From positions 1 through 35,889 of the forward strand of contig DAOUTI010000004.1 in assembly GCA_030626795.1 (NCBI GenBank): a stretch of DNA of 35,889 nt, read 5' to 3'. How positions within the stretch are numbered: the stretch's first letter is position 1; each line of letters begins with the position of its first letter. Under the pieces are notes generated by a model that was not told the DNA's origin, did not search any database, and saw only the letters and a list, made by a program, of their open reading frames with translations. The stretch comes from Flavobacteriaceae bacterium. Lineage in GTDB: Bacteria > Bacteroidota > Bacteroidia > Flavobacteriales > Flavobacteriaceae. This document shows, piece after piece, positions 1 to 8,299 of this stretch. The position numbers were made by a program, and so were the translations under genes.

Positions 1-655
1 CTTCAAAAGGATTTGTAGCTATTTGTTCTTCAAATAACAACTTTTTAAATATCGGCTTGATATTCTTAACAACAGAATGCACGGATTGACCATTAAGTCC
101 AACTTTATTCTCCTTTAAAATAGGCGTCCTTAAATAGTCTATAAATTTTGAAACATGGACTCTTTTAAAATCCTTAACACTTATACTCATTAATTTTTTA
201 TGTTTTAAAAAATTACATAAATGATTAATAGATTTGTTATAATTTCTTTTTGTTCCTGGAGCCTTATTTACATCTGGTAAAATATCATGATTGTAAAAAT
301 GCTTTATAGCTTTTAAAACTGTTATGTTCTCATTTTTATTTCTTGAAAGCAAATAATCAACAATCATACTTGGTCTAACATCTCCCATTTTTGTTAAATG
401 AATTCTCAAATAGTTATGAAACTCATTTTGAATTTCATTAAGCAGAATATTGTGTTCTAGTAAATGCTTTTGCTTAGCACTAAAGCGTTGAGAATCTTCA
501 ACCCAATATTTAAGTTCTTCATCACTAATTTTGGTAGTGCTAATTTTTCCTTCAGATTTTTTGCGATTGTGGATGATTCGAAGATATATCGAATAACATC
601 TTCCCTTACATCTAGATTTCCCAGTTTTAATGTAAAACTTTAACGTTGTTGTCAT
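1..655 (-). CDS. Tyrosine recombinase/phage-type integrase, N-terminal part (truncated by window edge)
   Basis: Manual reverse-strand translation from ATG at 655: MTTTLKFYIKTGKSRCKGRCYSIYLRIIHNRKKSEGKISTTKISDEELKYW...GTKRNYNKSINHLCNFLKHKKLMSISVKDFKRVHVSKFIDYLRTP..., resembling the arm-binding plus SAM-like N-terminal region of Bacteroidota integrases. Not in the ORF track because it is open at the edge. Confidence 0.82.
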   Translation of the reverse strand, partial: MTTTLKFYIKTGKSRCKGRCYSIYLRIIHNRKKSEGKISTTKISDEELKYWVEDSQRFSAKQKHLLEHNILLNEIQNEFHNYLRIHLTKMGDVRPSMIVDYLLSRNKNENITVLKAIKHFYNHDILPDVNKAPGTKRNYNKSINHLCNFLKHKKLMSISVKDFKRVHVSKFIDYLRTPILKENKVGLNGQSVHSVVKNIKPIFKKLLFEEQIATNPFE

Positions 656-894
656 GCTTTTTAAATTTTGAATAAAGATTTAACATTTAATCAAAAAAAT
701 ATGGAACAAAAAAGTGACATCAAATGAATGTAAATGAACTTAAATACGATGATTAAAATTCTTTCATTTACTAGTATTTACTTTTAATTGTCTTTCCATC
801 CTTTTTGGTGAAACATTATTTCTTTTGGTGAAACAATAGTGAAACAAAAAAGTGACATTAAACGAAATCAAAGGAATCCAACTAAAATCAAAAA

Positions 895-920
895 CCCCAC
901 AGTTCCTACAAACTGTGGGG
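895..920 (-). terminator. Rho-independent terminator downstream of tRNA-Arg
   Basis: CCCCACAGTT-cctaca-AACTGTGGGG, perfect 10-bp stem; on the minus strand followed by GGTTTTTGATTTT. Confidence 0.75.
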
Positions 921-945
921 TAATGAATTCAATTGAATTTACCTT

Positions 946-1021
946 GGTGACCTCGGCAGGATTCAAACCTGCAACCGCTGGAGCCGAAATCCAGTGCGCT
1001 ATTCAGTTGCGCCACGAGGCC
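946..1021 (-). tRNA. tRNA-Arg (anticodon TCG)
   Basis: Minus strand GGCCTCGTGGCGCAACTGAATAGCGCACTGGATTTCGGCTCCAGCGGTTGCAGGTTTGAATCCTGCCGAGGTCACC: acceptor stem, GCGC D stem, CTGGA/TCCAG anticodon stem with TCG, T arm GCAGGTTTGAATCCTGC. Confidence 0.93.
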
Positions 1022-1039
1022 AAATTAACAATTTTACGC

Positions 1040-1097
1040 CTATCTGAAATCAGATGCGCTATTCTCCTGATAGCTATCGGGATGCGCCACGAGGTCC
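1040..1097 (-). pseudogene. Degenerate partial tRNA-Arg copy with D-loop insertion
   Basis: Minus strand GGACCTCGTGGCGCA-[TCCCGATAGCTATCAGGAG]-AATAGCGCATCTGATTTCAGAT parallels the 5' half of the adjacent tRNA (GGCCTCGTGGCGCAACTGAATAGCGCACTGGATTTCGG) but has no T arm. Confidence 0.65.
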
Positions 1098-1198
1098 TTA
1101 TTATTATAGATTTACGAATGATGATTTATTCGATTGTCTTTCCCATCTCCATGAAAATCGAGAACTAGGGAATCTCACTTTTTTAATACCAAGTTAAA

Positions 1199-1645
1199 TT
1201 ATGAAAGTAACTCTTTCACAACCAACGATATGGCTTTCCCATCTGCTTTTCCTGCAAATTGTTTTGACGCCATTCCCATTACTTTACCCATATCTTTCAT
1301 TGATGTCGCACCTGTTTGAGTTACAATTTCTCCAATAGCAACTTTCAATTCTTCTTCGCTCATTTGAGCAGGTAAAAATCGTTCTAATATTTTTGCTTGA
1401 GCCAGTTCAGGATCTGCTAAATCACTTCGTTTTTGTTCATTAAATATGGTAGCACTATCCTTACGTTGCTTTACTAATTTTTGTACAATTTTAATTTCAT
1501 CTTCCTCACTTAATGTAACATCACTTCCACTAGTATTTGCTAATAAAAAAGCAGATTTTAAAGCTCGTAAAGATTCTAAAGCAACTTTATCTTTCGCTTT
1601 CATCGCTACTTTCATTTGCTCCATAACTTGTTTTTGTAAACTCAT
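1199..1645 (-). CDS. GatB/YqeY domain-containing protein
   Basis: 148 aa ORF, MSLQKQVMEQMKVAMKAKDKVALESLRALKSAFLLA...; characteristic of the YqeY family. Confidence 0.92.
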   Translation of the reverse strand: MSLQKQVMEQMKVAMKAKDKVALESLRALKSAFLLANTSGSDVTLSEEDEIKIVQKLVKQRKDSATIFNEQKRSDLADPELAQAKILERFLPAQMSEEELKVAIGEIVTQTGATSMKDMGKVMGMASKQFAGKADGKAISLVVKELLS

Positions 1646-1697
1646 TTTCTAAAAATTTTAAGGGCTCAAATATACTAAAAAAAAAACTGATTTGATA

Positions 1698-1765
1698 TAT
1701 GCTCAAAGCAAATAGATTTTAGGGAGTTTGTTCAAACTCTCTAAAATCTATTTGCTTTGAGCATA
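1698..1765. repeat. 68-bp near-perfect palindrome / giant hairpin between recX and the yqeY-like gene
   Basis: Arms 1698-1730 and 1733-1765 (33 nt each), reverse complementary with one mismatch; 2-nt centre. Confidence 0.95.
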
Positions 1766-1766
1766 G

Positions 1767-2258
1767 TTAATTACTTTTATCATTAGTCATAACTTGATTT
1801 ACTTCTTCATAAATTAAATTGCTTTCAAAACCTTTACGCATTAAAAAATCTATAACTTTTTTTCTTTTTTTATAAATATCCTTTTCAGGAATAGTTTTCC
1901 ATTTTTTTTGGGTTAGCTGTTGTAAAGTAGTAAAATATTCGTCTGCATCAATCTCTTTTAAAGCCGTTTCAATATTATATTTTGATATATTTTTTTGTTT
2001 CAACTCTCTAATTATTCTTTGCTTACCCCATTGTTTTATTCTAAATTTTCCTCTTGCAAAACTCTTAGAAAAACGTTCTTCATTTAAAAACTCATGCTCC
2101 ATCAAGTGCAGAATAATAACTTCACAAGCTTCAGGAATCATACGCATTTCATATAACTTTTGTTCAATTTCGTTATGACATCTATCTTGATACACACAAT
2201 ACCTTTCTAATCTGCGTTTGGCCTCTTCAACCGTATATGTTAACTTTTTATTTTGCAT
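1767..2258 (-). CDS. recX: Regulatory protein RecX
   Basis: 163 aa; RLERYCVYQDRCHNEIEQKLYEM...FARGKFRIKQWGKQRIIRELKQKNIS typical RecX repeats. Confidence 0.9.
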   Translation of the reverse strand: MQNKKLTYTVEEAKRRLERYCVYQDRCHNEIEQKLYEMRMIPEACEVIILHLMEHEFLNEERFSKSFARGKFRIKQWGKQRIIRELKQKNISKYNIETALKEIDADEYFTTLQQLTQKKWKTIPEKDIYKKRKKVIDFLMRKGFESNLIYEEVNQVMTNDKSN

Positions 2259-2329
2259 GTTATAAAATTATTACATTCTCCAAATGTACTCTCAACATCA
2301 AATTTATCCTAACCTAAAGTCATTTAATT

Positions 2330-5300
2330 ATGTTGAAATTTTACATTACAGTAATTATAAGTATTTTTTATTTATCGATATTTTCACAAACTATAACAAT
2401 TTCTTTACAGGATTTTGATGAAACAAATCCACAATGGAACTTCACTACCGATATTCCATTTTTTGATAATAATTCGAATGGTTTTTTTGGAATTCATAAT
2501 GGCGATAATGATAACGACACCGATGACACAGGTATTTCACCTAGTGCAAATAACATCAATCATTCAAATATTATAAATGACTTTTTATTTATTAACGATT
2601 TAAATGACGAAGGAAACAATGGAACAAGCGGAGAAGCCAAACTAACTTTTGATACTTTAGATATTGCTACTTACTCCAATGTTTATATTTCATTTGATTA
2701 TCAAATTATTGCCTTTGAAGCATCTGATTATATTAGTTATCAAATTATTGAAGATGGCATAAATTCAGAGATAAAAACGCTTCCAAAAAATGACTCAGGA
2801 AGCCTAACTATTCCTATTCAAAATAAAACCCAATCTGTATCTATAAATATATTTATCAAACAAAACGGAATTGATGATTATGCTGCAATCGACAATATTA
2901 AATTAAAAGGGGTATTGATCATTCCTTGTTCAGAATTAATGATTAGCGAATATGTAGAAGGAACTTCAAGCAGTAACCATCGCAACAATTTTATTGAAAT
3001 ATACAATCCAACCAACCAAAATATAACTCTTGAGAGTTATAGCCTAACCAAATTTACCAATGACAATTTAAATACAACCGGAAATATTCCCCTTACGGGA
3101 ACAATTACAGCTTACGGCACCTATTTAGTTGAAGATGAAAATGAAATTTTAGGTGTTAATGCCAATTTATCTTCTTCGAGTAGTGTAATGGATTTTAATG
3201 GAAACGACAAAATTGTTTTACTAAAAAATGATGTAATTATTGATTTGATTGGAACTATTGGAGAGAACACCAACTTTGCTAAAGATATTACGCTACGCAG
3301 AAAAAGTAATATTCAAAATGCCAATAGTCAATACAATGAAAATGAATGGGATTTTTATGAATTAGAAGACATTGAAGATATTAATAAACATACTTCTATA
3401 TGTATTGGTATAATTCCAGAAATTGAACTTTTTGGGAATTTAAATAAAATAATAGATGGCAGTACTACTACCAATATTTCGAATAATACCTATTTTGGAG
3501 CTGCTGATATTTCTCAAGGTTTAAGTATCAACAAATCATTCGTTATTAAAAACCTAGGGAGTGATATTCTTGAAATTAACAATATAGAAATTACAGGAGC
3601 AAACACTTCTGATTTCTCTTTACAAAATAATATAGTTGCTAATATTTCTCCAAAGGATAGCCTCACTTTTTATATTGAATTCAAATCATCCGTTAAGGGA
3701 ATAAAAATAGCAACTGTTACTATAAATAATAATGATGCTTCCGAAAATCCTTATAGTTTTATAATTCAAGGAGAAGCTACTGGCATAAGTAATAGTCCGC
3801 TAATGATTACGCAATATTATGAAGGCGAAGGGAATAATAAATGGATTGAAATTACCAATATTAGCGATGCTACAACTCCTTTAAACTTTTATTATTTAGC
3901 TCTTTACAGAAATGATGATGCCGAAAATCCTCTGGGAATTAAACCCTCAACAAAGAAAACTATACCAACTTTAAACCCTGGACAAACTATAAAATACTGT
4001 TCTACTTTAAATGTAACTTTACCCAACTATGCTATTGATGGCAATGAAATTAAAACTTCGATTTGTAGTTTTAATGGAGATGATATCATTATTATTTCAA
4101 CAACAAACGATGAAACTTGTTGGGAAAATAAAATGGATATTATTGGCAATTCTAATAATTGGGGTGCGGAAAAAAGTTTTGTAAGAAAGTATGGTTGTGA
4201 AAATGCTGAACCTAAAACTGGATTTAATTTAGAAGATTGGTTGGTTTATGATGTTTCAAAAATTAATTCAGCTACAGCTGGCTATAACTTGATAATTGGC
4301 GAACATTATGTTAGTTCGACCTCTTTTGAAAACAACAAGAATTGGAATAATGGCTTACCCGATATTTACAGAGAAATTATAATCAACCAAGATTACAACT
4401 CGAACATATACGGTAATATTGAAGCTTGTAATTTAACGATAAATAAAAATATAAGTGTAGATATTAATGCAAACAACTACTTGTCTATACAAAACAATCT
4501 TACTGTAAATGGCACATTAAATATTTTACATGAAGGCTCTTTATTGATGACTAATAATTTGGGTACAATAAACAATAACGGCAATATCAATATTAACAAA
4601 ACTACAACAACTCTAAAAAAGTACGATTATACTTATTGGTCCTCACCAATTAAAAATGCAATTCTTGAAGAAGTTTTTGTTGCATCACCACAGAATTCAT
4701 TTTTCAAATTTGACGCACAGAATTATCTTGATGCAGACAATGATGGATACGATGATGATGTAAATGCTTGGCAAATAGCTTCAGGAAAAATGGAGGTAGG
4801 TAAAGGTTATACAGCCATGGCACCAAACACAAGTCCATTTGAAAATAGCCAATCGGTAATTTTTATTGGCGTTCCAAATAATGGCAATTTAACTAGTCCT
4901 ATTTATTTAAGTAATGACAATACAAATGAAGATGACGACTGGAATTTTATAGGCAACCCCTACCCTTCTGCAATAAATGCTTCCTTATTTTTAAATGATG
5001 AGAATAATAAAAACACTATAAATGGCTCAATTTATTTTTGGACACACAATACTAGTGCAACTGGAAATAAATATGATTCTGATGATTATGCTATGTACAC
5101 AGTAAATACTGGTGGTATTATGGCAAATACAAAAGGTACTATTCCAACGGGTTTTATCGCTAGTTGCCAAGGTTTTTTTGTTGAAGCAAAACAACAAGGT
5201 AATATTGAATTTAATAATGCAATGAGAGTAAAAACTGGGAATGATAATTTTTTTAAAAGTAACAAGGCCAAGGGTAAAAATCATTCCGCTACATCAGAAT

Positions 5301-5989
5301 ACATTGAAAAAGATAAAGTTTGGCTGAATTTATATAATGAAGAAGGCGCTTTTAGTCAGATATTAATTGGCTTTTTAAAAGGAGCAACAACCGCTTATGA
5401 ATCAAATTTTGATGGTTTACGCTTTAGCGGAAATGATTATTTATCCTTCTTTTCTATTGTAGAAAATCAACAACTTGCAATTCAAGGGCTACCACCATTT
5501 AAAGGCGATGAAACCGTTTCTTTAGGGTTTTCTTCTAAAATTGAAGAAACAGTAACCTTAAAAATAGGCATTGATCATTTGGAAGGGAATTTGAAGGAGC
5601 AAAATATTTATCTAATAGATAATCTTCTAAATAAAACTCACAATTTAAGTTTAAACGATTATGAATTTACACTTCATAAAAAGGATTCTATTTTAGATAG
5701 ATTCTCATTGACATTTAATAATTCTACCCTAAATTTAGAAGACATCATTCTTACAGAAGAAAAGCTAATCATTAACACCCTAAACGAAACTTTACAAGTA
5801 AGCACAACAAATAATAGTGTAATATCATCTATCCTAATTTATGATATTTTGGGTAGAGAATTAAAAGAAGTAAAAGCAAATCAATCAAAAATATCATTTT
5901 CAAGTCAAACATTAGGAGATCATGGAATTTATATTTTACACGCAAAACTTGATGATTCTAGAATCTTGAATAAAAAATTTATTAAATAA
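2330..5989 (+). CDS. Large secreted protein: lamin-tail-like segments, choice-of-anchor-D-like segment, T9SS type A-like C-terminus
   Basis: 1219 aa with N-terminal signal-like segment; LMISEYVEGTSSSNHRNNFIEIYNPT and LMITQYYEGEGNNKWIEITNIS; FVIKNLGSDILEINNIEITGANTSDFSL; C-term ILIYDILGRELKEVKANQSKISFSSQTLGDHGIYILHAKLDDSRILNKKFIK. Confidence 0.85.
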   Translation: MLKFYITVIISIFYLSIFSQTITISLQDFDETNPQWNFTTDIPFFDNNSNGFFGIHNGDNDNDTDDTGISPSANNINHSNIINDFLFINDLNDEGNNGTSGEAKLTFDTLDIATYSNVYISFDYQIIAFEASDYISYQIIEDGINSEIKTLPKNDSGSLTIPIQNKTQSVSINIFIKQNGIDDYAAIDNIKLKGVLIIPCSELMISEYVEGTSSSNHRNNFIEIYNPTNQNITLESYSLTKFTNDNLNTTGNIPLTGTITAYGTYLVEDENEILGVNANLSSSSSVMDFNGNDKIVLLKNDVIIDLIGTIGENTNFAKDITLRRKSNIQNANSQYNENEWDFYELEDIEDINKHTSICIGIIPEIELFGNLNKIIDGSTTTNISNNTYFGAADISQGLSINKSFVIKNLGSDILEINNIEITGANTSDFSLQNNIVANISPKDSLTFYIEFKSSVKGIKIATVTINNNDASENPYSFIIQGEATGISNSPLMITQYYEGEGNNKWIEITNISDATTPLNFYYLALYRNDDAENPLGIKPSTKKTIPTLNPGQTIKYCSTLNVTLPNYAIDGNEIKTSICSFNGDDIIIISTTNDETCWENKMDIIGNSNNWGAEKSFVRKYGCENAEPKTGFNLEDWLVYDVSKINSATAGYNLIIGEHYVSSTSFENNKNWNNGLPDIYREIIINQDYNSNIYGNIEACNLTINKNISVDINANNYLSIQNNLTVNGTLNILHEGSLLMTNNLGTINNNGNININKTTTTLKKYDYTYWSSPIKNAILEEVFVASPQNSFFKFDAQNYLDADNDGYDDDVNAWQIASGKMEVGKGYTAMAPNTSPFENSQSVIFIGVPNNGNLTSPIYLSNDNTNEDDDWNFIGNPYPSAINASLFLNDENNKNTINGSIYFWTHNTSATGNKYDSDDYAMYTVNTGGIMANTKGTIPTGFIASCQGFFVEAKQQGNIEFNNAMRVKTGNDNFFKSNKAKGKNHSATSEYIEKDKVWLNLYNEEGAFSQILIGFLKGATTAYESNFDGLRFSGNDYLSFFSIVENQQLAIQGLPPFKGDETVSLGFSSKIEETVTLKIGIDHLEGNLKEQNIYLIDNLLNKTHNLSLNDYEFTLHKKDSILDRFSLTFNNSTLNLEDIILTEEKLIINTLNETLQVSTTNNSVISSILIYDILGRELKEVKANQSKISFSSQTLGDHGIYILHAKLDDSRILNKKFIK

Positions 5990-6000
5990 AGGCATAAAGA

Positions 6001-6025
6001 AAAGCCTGCTGTTACAGCAGGCTTT
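6001..6025. terminator. Bidirectional terminator hairpin between convergent genes
   Basis: AAAGCCTGCTG-tta-CAGCAGGCTTT, perfect 11-bp stem. Confidence 0.85.
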
Positions 6026-6035
6026 ATGATATATC

Positions 6036-7574
6036 TTACCTTATATTTTTATCATTTTCATTATAAAACTGATATTTTAAATATGGAAAAGCATCTCTAG
6101 GTATTATTTTAATCCACTTTTTGTATTTTAAAAACCATTTCATTTGAATAGAATTTAAACCTTTAGTAAGATGGGAAGCAATAAATGTATGTACATGTAG
6201 TACAATCTCTTTATGGTTTTTTTCCAAAATCTTAGTTAAATCGGTTTCAATTTTATCAATTAAAAGAATTGGCGCTTCTACTTCGCTATTTTTGTTTGGG
6301 TTTTCTTCTTTAGTTTTGATGTCTCTTTCGGGTCTAACTCTTTGACGAGTTATTTGTATCAAGCCAAATTTACTAGGCGGTAGAATTTTATGTTTTGTTC
6401 TACTTCCGCTCATTTCTTTACGCAAATGATCATAAAGTTTTTTTCTATGATCTGCAGCATGCATATCAATAAAATCAACAACTATAATCCCTCCCATATC
6501 ACGTAATTGTAATTGGCGAGCAATTTCGGTTGCCGAAATTAAATTTACTTCTAATGCTGTATCTGCTTGTGAATTGGCTTTATTAGATCGGTTTCCGCTA
6601 TTTACATCAATTACATGTAATGCTTCTGTATGTTCAATAACTAAATAAGCGCCTTTTTTCATCGAAACTGTTCGACCAAACGAAGCTTTTATTTGTCTTT
6701 CAATACCGTAGAAATCAAAAATAGGAACTCTTGAATTATAAAGTTTTGCAATTGATTTTTTCTCAGGAGCAATTCTTTCTAAATATTCAATAATTTCTTG
6801 ATGTAAAATAGGGTCGTTTGTTGTTATACTTGTAAACGACTCATTAAATACATCTCTTAAAATTGAAGAAGCTCTATTTAACTCTGAAAGTACTTTTTGT
6901 GGAGCAACGGCATTAGGTAATTGTTTACACATATTTACCCATCGTTGCATTGAATATTGTAAATCTTTATCCAATTCGGCAACTTTAATACCTTGTGCAA
7001 CCGTGCGTAATATTACACCAAAACCTTTTGGTTTAATACTTTGCGCAAGTCTTTTTAAGCGTTCTTTTTCTTTGGTATTTGTAATTTTTTGAGATACTGA
7101 AACACGATCTGAAAATGGCACTAAAACCATATAACGTCCAGCAATTGATATTTCTGAACTAATTCTTGGCCCTTTTGTAGAAATTGGTTCTTTTACAACT
7201 TGAACCAATAAATTTTGACCTGATTTTATTGCGTCATCAATTTTTCCGTTTTTATTAATGTCTTTTTCAAAACGAAAGTTTTTTAAAGTGAATTCTTTTC
7301 TTTTACCTGTGCTTACTTGTTGTGTGAAATTTTTTAAAGATGATAATTGAGGACCTAAATCATGATAATGTAGAAATGCATCTTTTTCACTTCCAACATT
7401 TACAAATGCTGCATTTAGTCCCGATAAAGTTTTTTTTACTTTAGATAAAAAAACATCTCCTACTGAGAATTTATTATCTAAAGTTTCATTGTGTAATTCA
7501 ACAAGTTTTCCATCTTTTAATAAGGCAAAGTCTATATCAGAGGAATTCGATCTTATTATTAATTCTGTTTTCAC
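6036..7574 (-). CDS. rng: Ribonuclease E/G family protein
   Basis: 512 aa; MKTELIIRSNSSDIDFALLKDGKLVELHNE..., S1-like region, VIDVNSGNRSNKANSQADTALEVNLISATEIARQLQLRDMGGIIVVDFIDM. Confidence 0.93.
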   Translation of the reverse strand: MKTELIIRSNSSDIDFALLKDGKLVELHNETLDNKFSVGDVFLSKVKKTLSGLNAAFVNVGSEKDAFLHYHDLGPQLSSLKNFTQQVSTGKRKEFTLKNFRFEKDINKNGKIDDAIKSGQNLLVQVVKEPISTKGPRISSEISIAGRYMVLVPFSDRVSVSQKITNTKEKERLKRLAQSIKPKGFGVILRTVAQGIKVAELDKDLQYSMQRWVNMCKQLPNAVAPQKVLSELNRASSILRDVFNESFTSITTNDPILHQEIIEYLERIAPEKKSIAKLYNSRVPIFDFYGIERQIKASFGRTVSMKKGAYLVIEHTEALHVIDVNSGNRSNKANSQADTALEVNLISATEIARQLQLRDMGGIIVVDFIDMHAADHRKKLYDHLRKEMSGSRTKHKILPPSKFGLIQITRQRVRPERDIKTKEENPNKNSEVEAPILLIDKIETDLTKILEKNHKEIVLHVHTFIASHLTKGLNSIQMKWFLKYKKWIKIIPRDAFPYLKYQFYNENDKNIR

Positions 7575-7740
7575 TCTGTTATGTATTTTGCACCTACCTC
7601 TTATTAATAAATCTTTTTACGATCTATAATTAAAGGATAGATAGATTAATATAAATTTATACAGGTTATTAAATTATAACCAACAAATTTGTTTTTCAAC
7701 AAATTCTATGTCAATGAACTTACTAAACTTAAAAGGTCAA

Positions 7741-7768
7741 ATAAATAGGTGATTTCTCACCTATTTAT
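7741..7768 (-). terminator. Hairpin at the 3' end of the small basic ORF
   Basis: ATAAATAGGTGA-TTTC-TCACCTATTTAT, 12-bp stem touching the stop codon of the 30-aa ORF. Confidence 0.6.
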
Positions 7769-7860
7769 TATTTTTTCTTTTTATGTCTATTTTGTCTACT
7801 TCTTTTCTTACGCTTATGCGTTGAAATTTTACTGCGTTTTCTTTTTTTACCACTTGGCAT
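7768..7860 (-). CDS. Tiny highly basic protein (30 aa), candidate ribosome/RNA-associated protein
   Basis: Manual translation: MPSGKKRKRSKISTHKRKKRSRQNRHKKKK*; 17/30 Lys/Arg, no acidic residues. Below the ORF-track length cutoff. Confidence 0.75.
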   Translation of the reverse strand: MPSGKKRKRSKISTHKRKKRSRQNRHKKKK

Positions 7861-7887
7861 AATCTAAACTGAATTATTTGATTTTTA

Positions 7888-8178
7888 TTATTTTACAGGA
7901 ACATTAATTTTCACGCTCTCTACAAATACTTTTGCAGGTTTAAACGCTGGAATATTGTGTGCAGGTATTTTAATTGTTGTGTTTTTAGAAATATTTCTCC
8001 CTGTTTTCTCAGCTCTTTGTTTAACTATAAAGCTTCCAAAACCTCTTAAATAAACATTATTTCCTTTATTTAAAGAATCTTTAACCTCTGTCATTAAATC
8101 CTCAACTACTCTTAAAACATCCGCTTTTTCAATTCCAGATTTTTCTGAAATGCTCGCTACGATCTCTGCTTTTGTCAT
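7888..8178 (-). CDS. HU/IHF family DNA-binding protein
   Basis: 96 aa; MTKAEIVASISEKSGIEKADVLRVVEDLMTEVKDSLNKGNNVYLRGFGSFIVKQRAEKTGRNISKNTTIKIPAHNIPAFKPAK. Confidence 0.95.
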   Translation of the reverse strand: MTKAEIVASISEKSGIEKADVLRVVEDLMTEVKDSLNKGNNVYLRGFGSFIVKQRAEKTGRNISKNTTIKIPAHNIPAFKPAKVFVESVKINVPVK

Positions 8179-8299
8179 TTTTAATTATTTATACGTTATT
8201 TATTCCTCTATTAGAGTCGGCAAATATAATACATTTAATCAATTTTGGAAAGCTAATTCATTAAAATTTAATTAGATAAATTAATTGTAGTATTGCAAA

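Noticed and set aside
839-1168. ORF of 109 aa
   Set aside because: Covers the tRNA-Arg, its terminator and the tRNA remnant on the opposite strand; no protein-like features.
5027-5284. Antisense ORFs (85 and 61 aa) within the large secreted protein gene
   Set aside because: Opposite strand of a clearly coding region; composition reflects the complementary codons.
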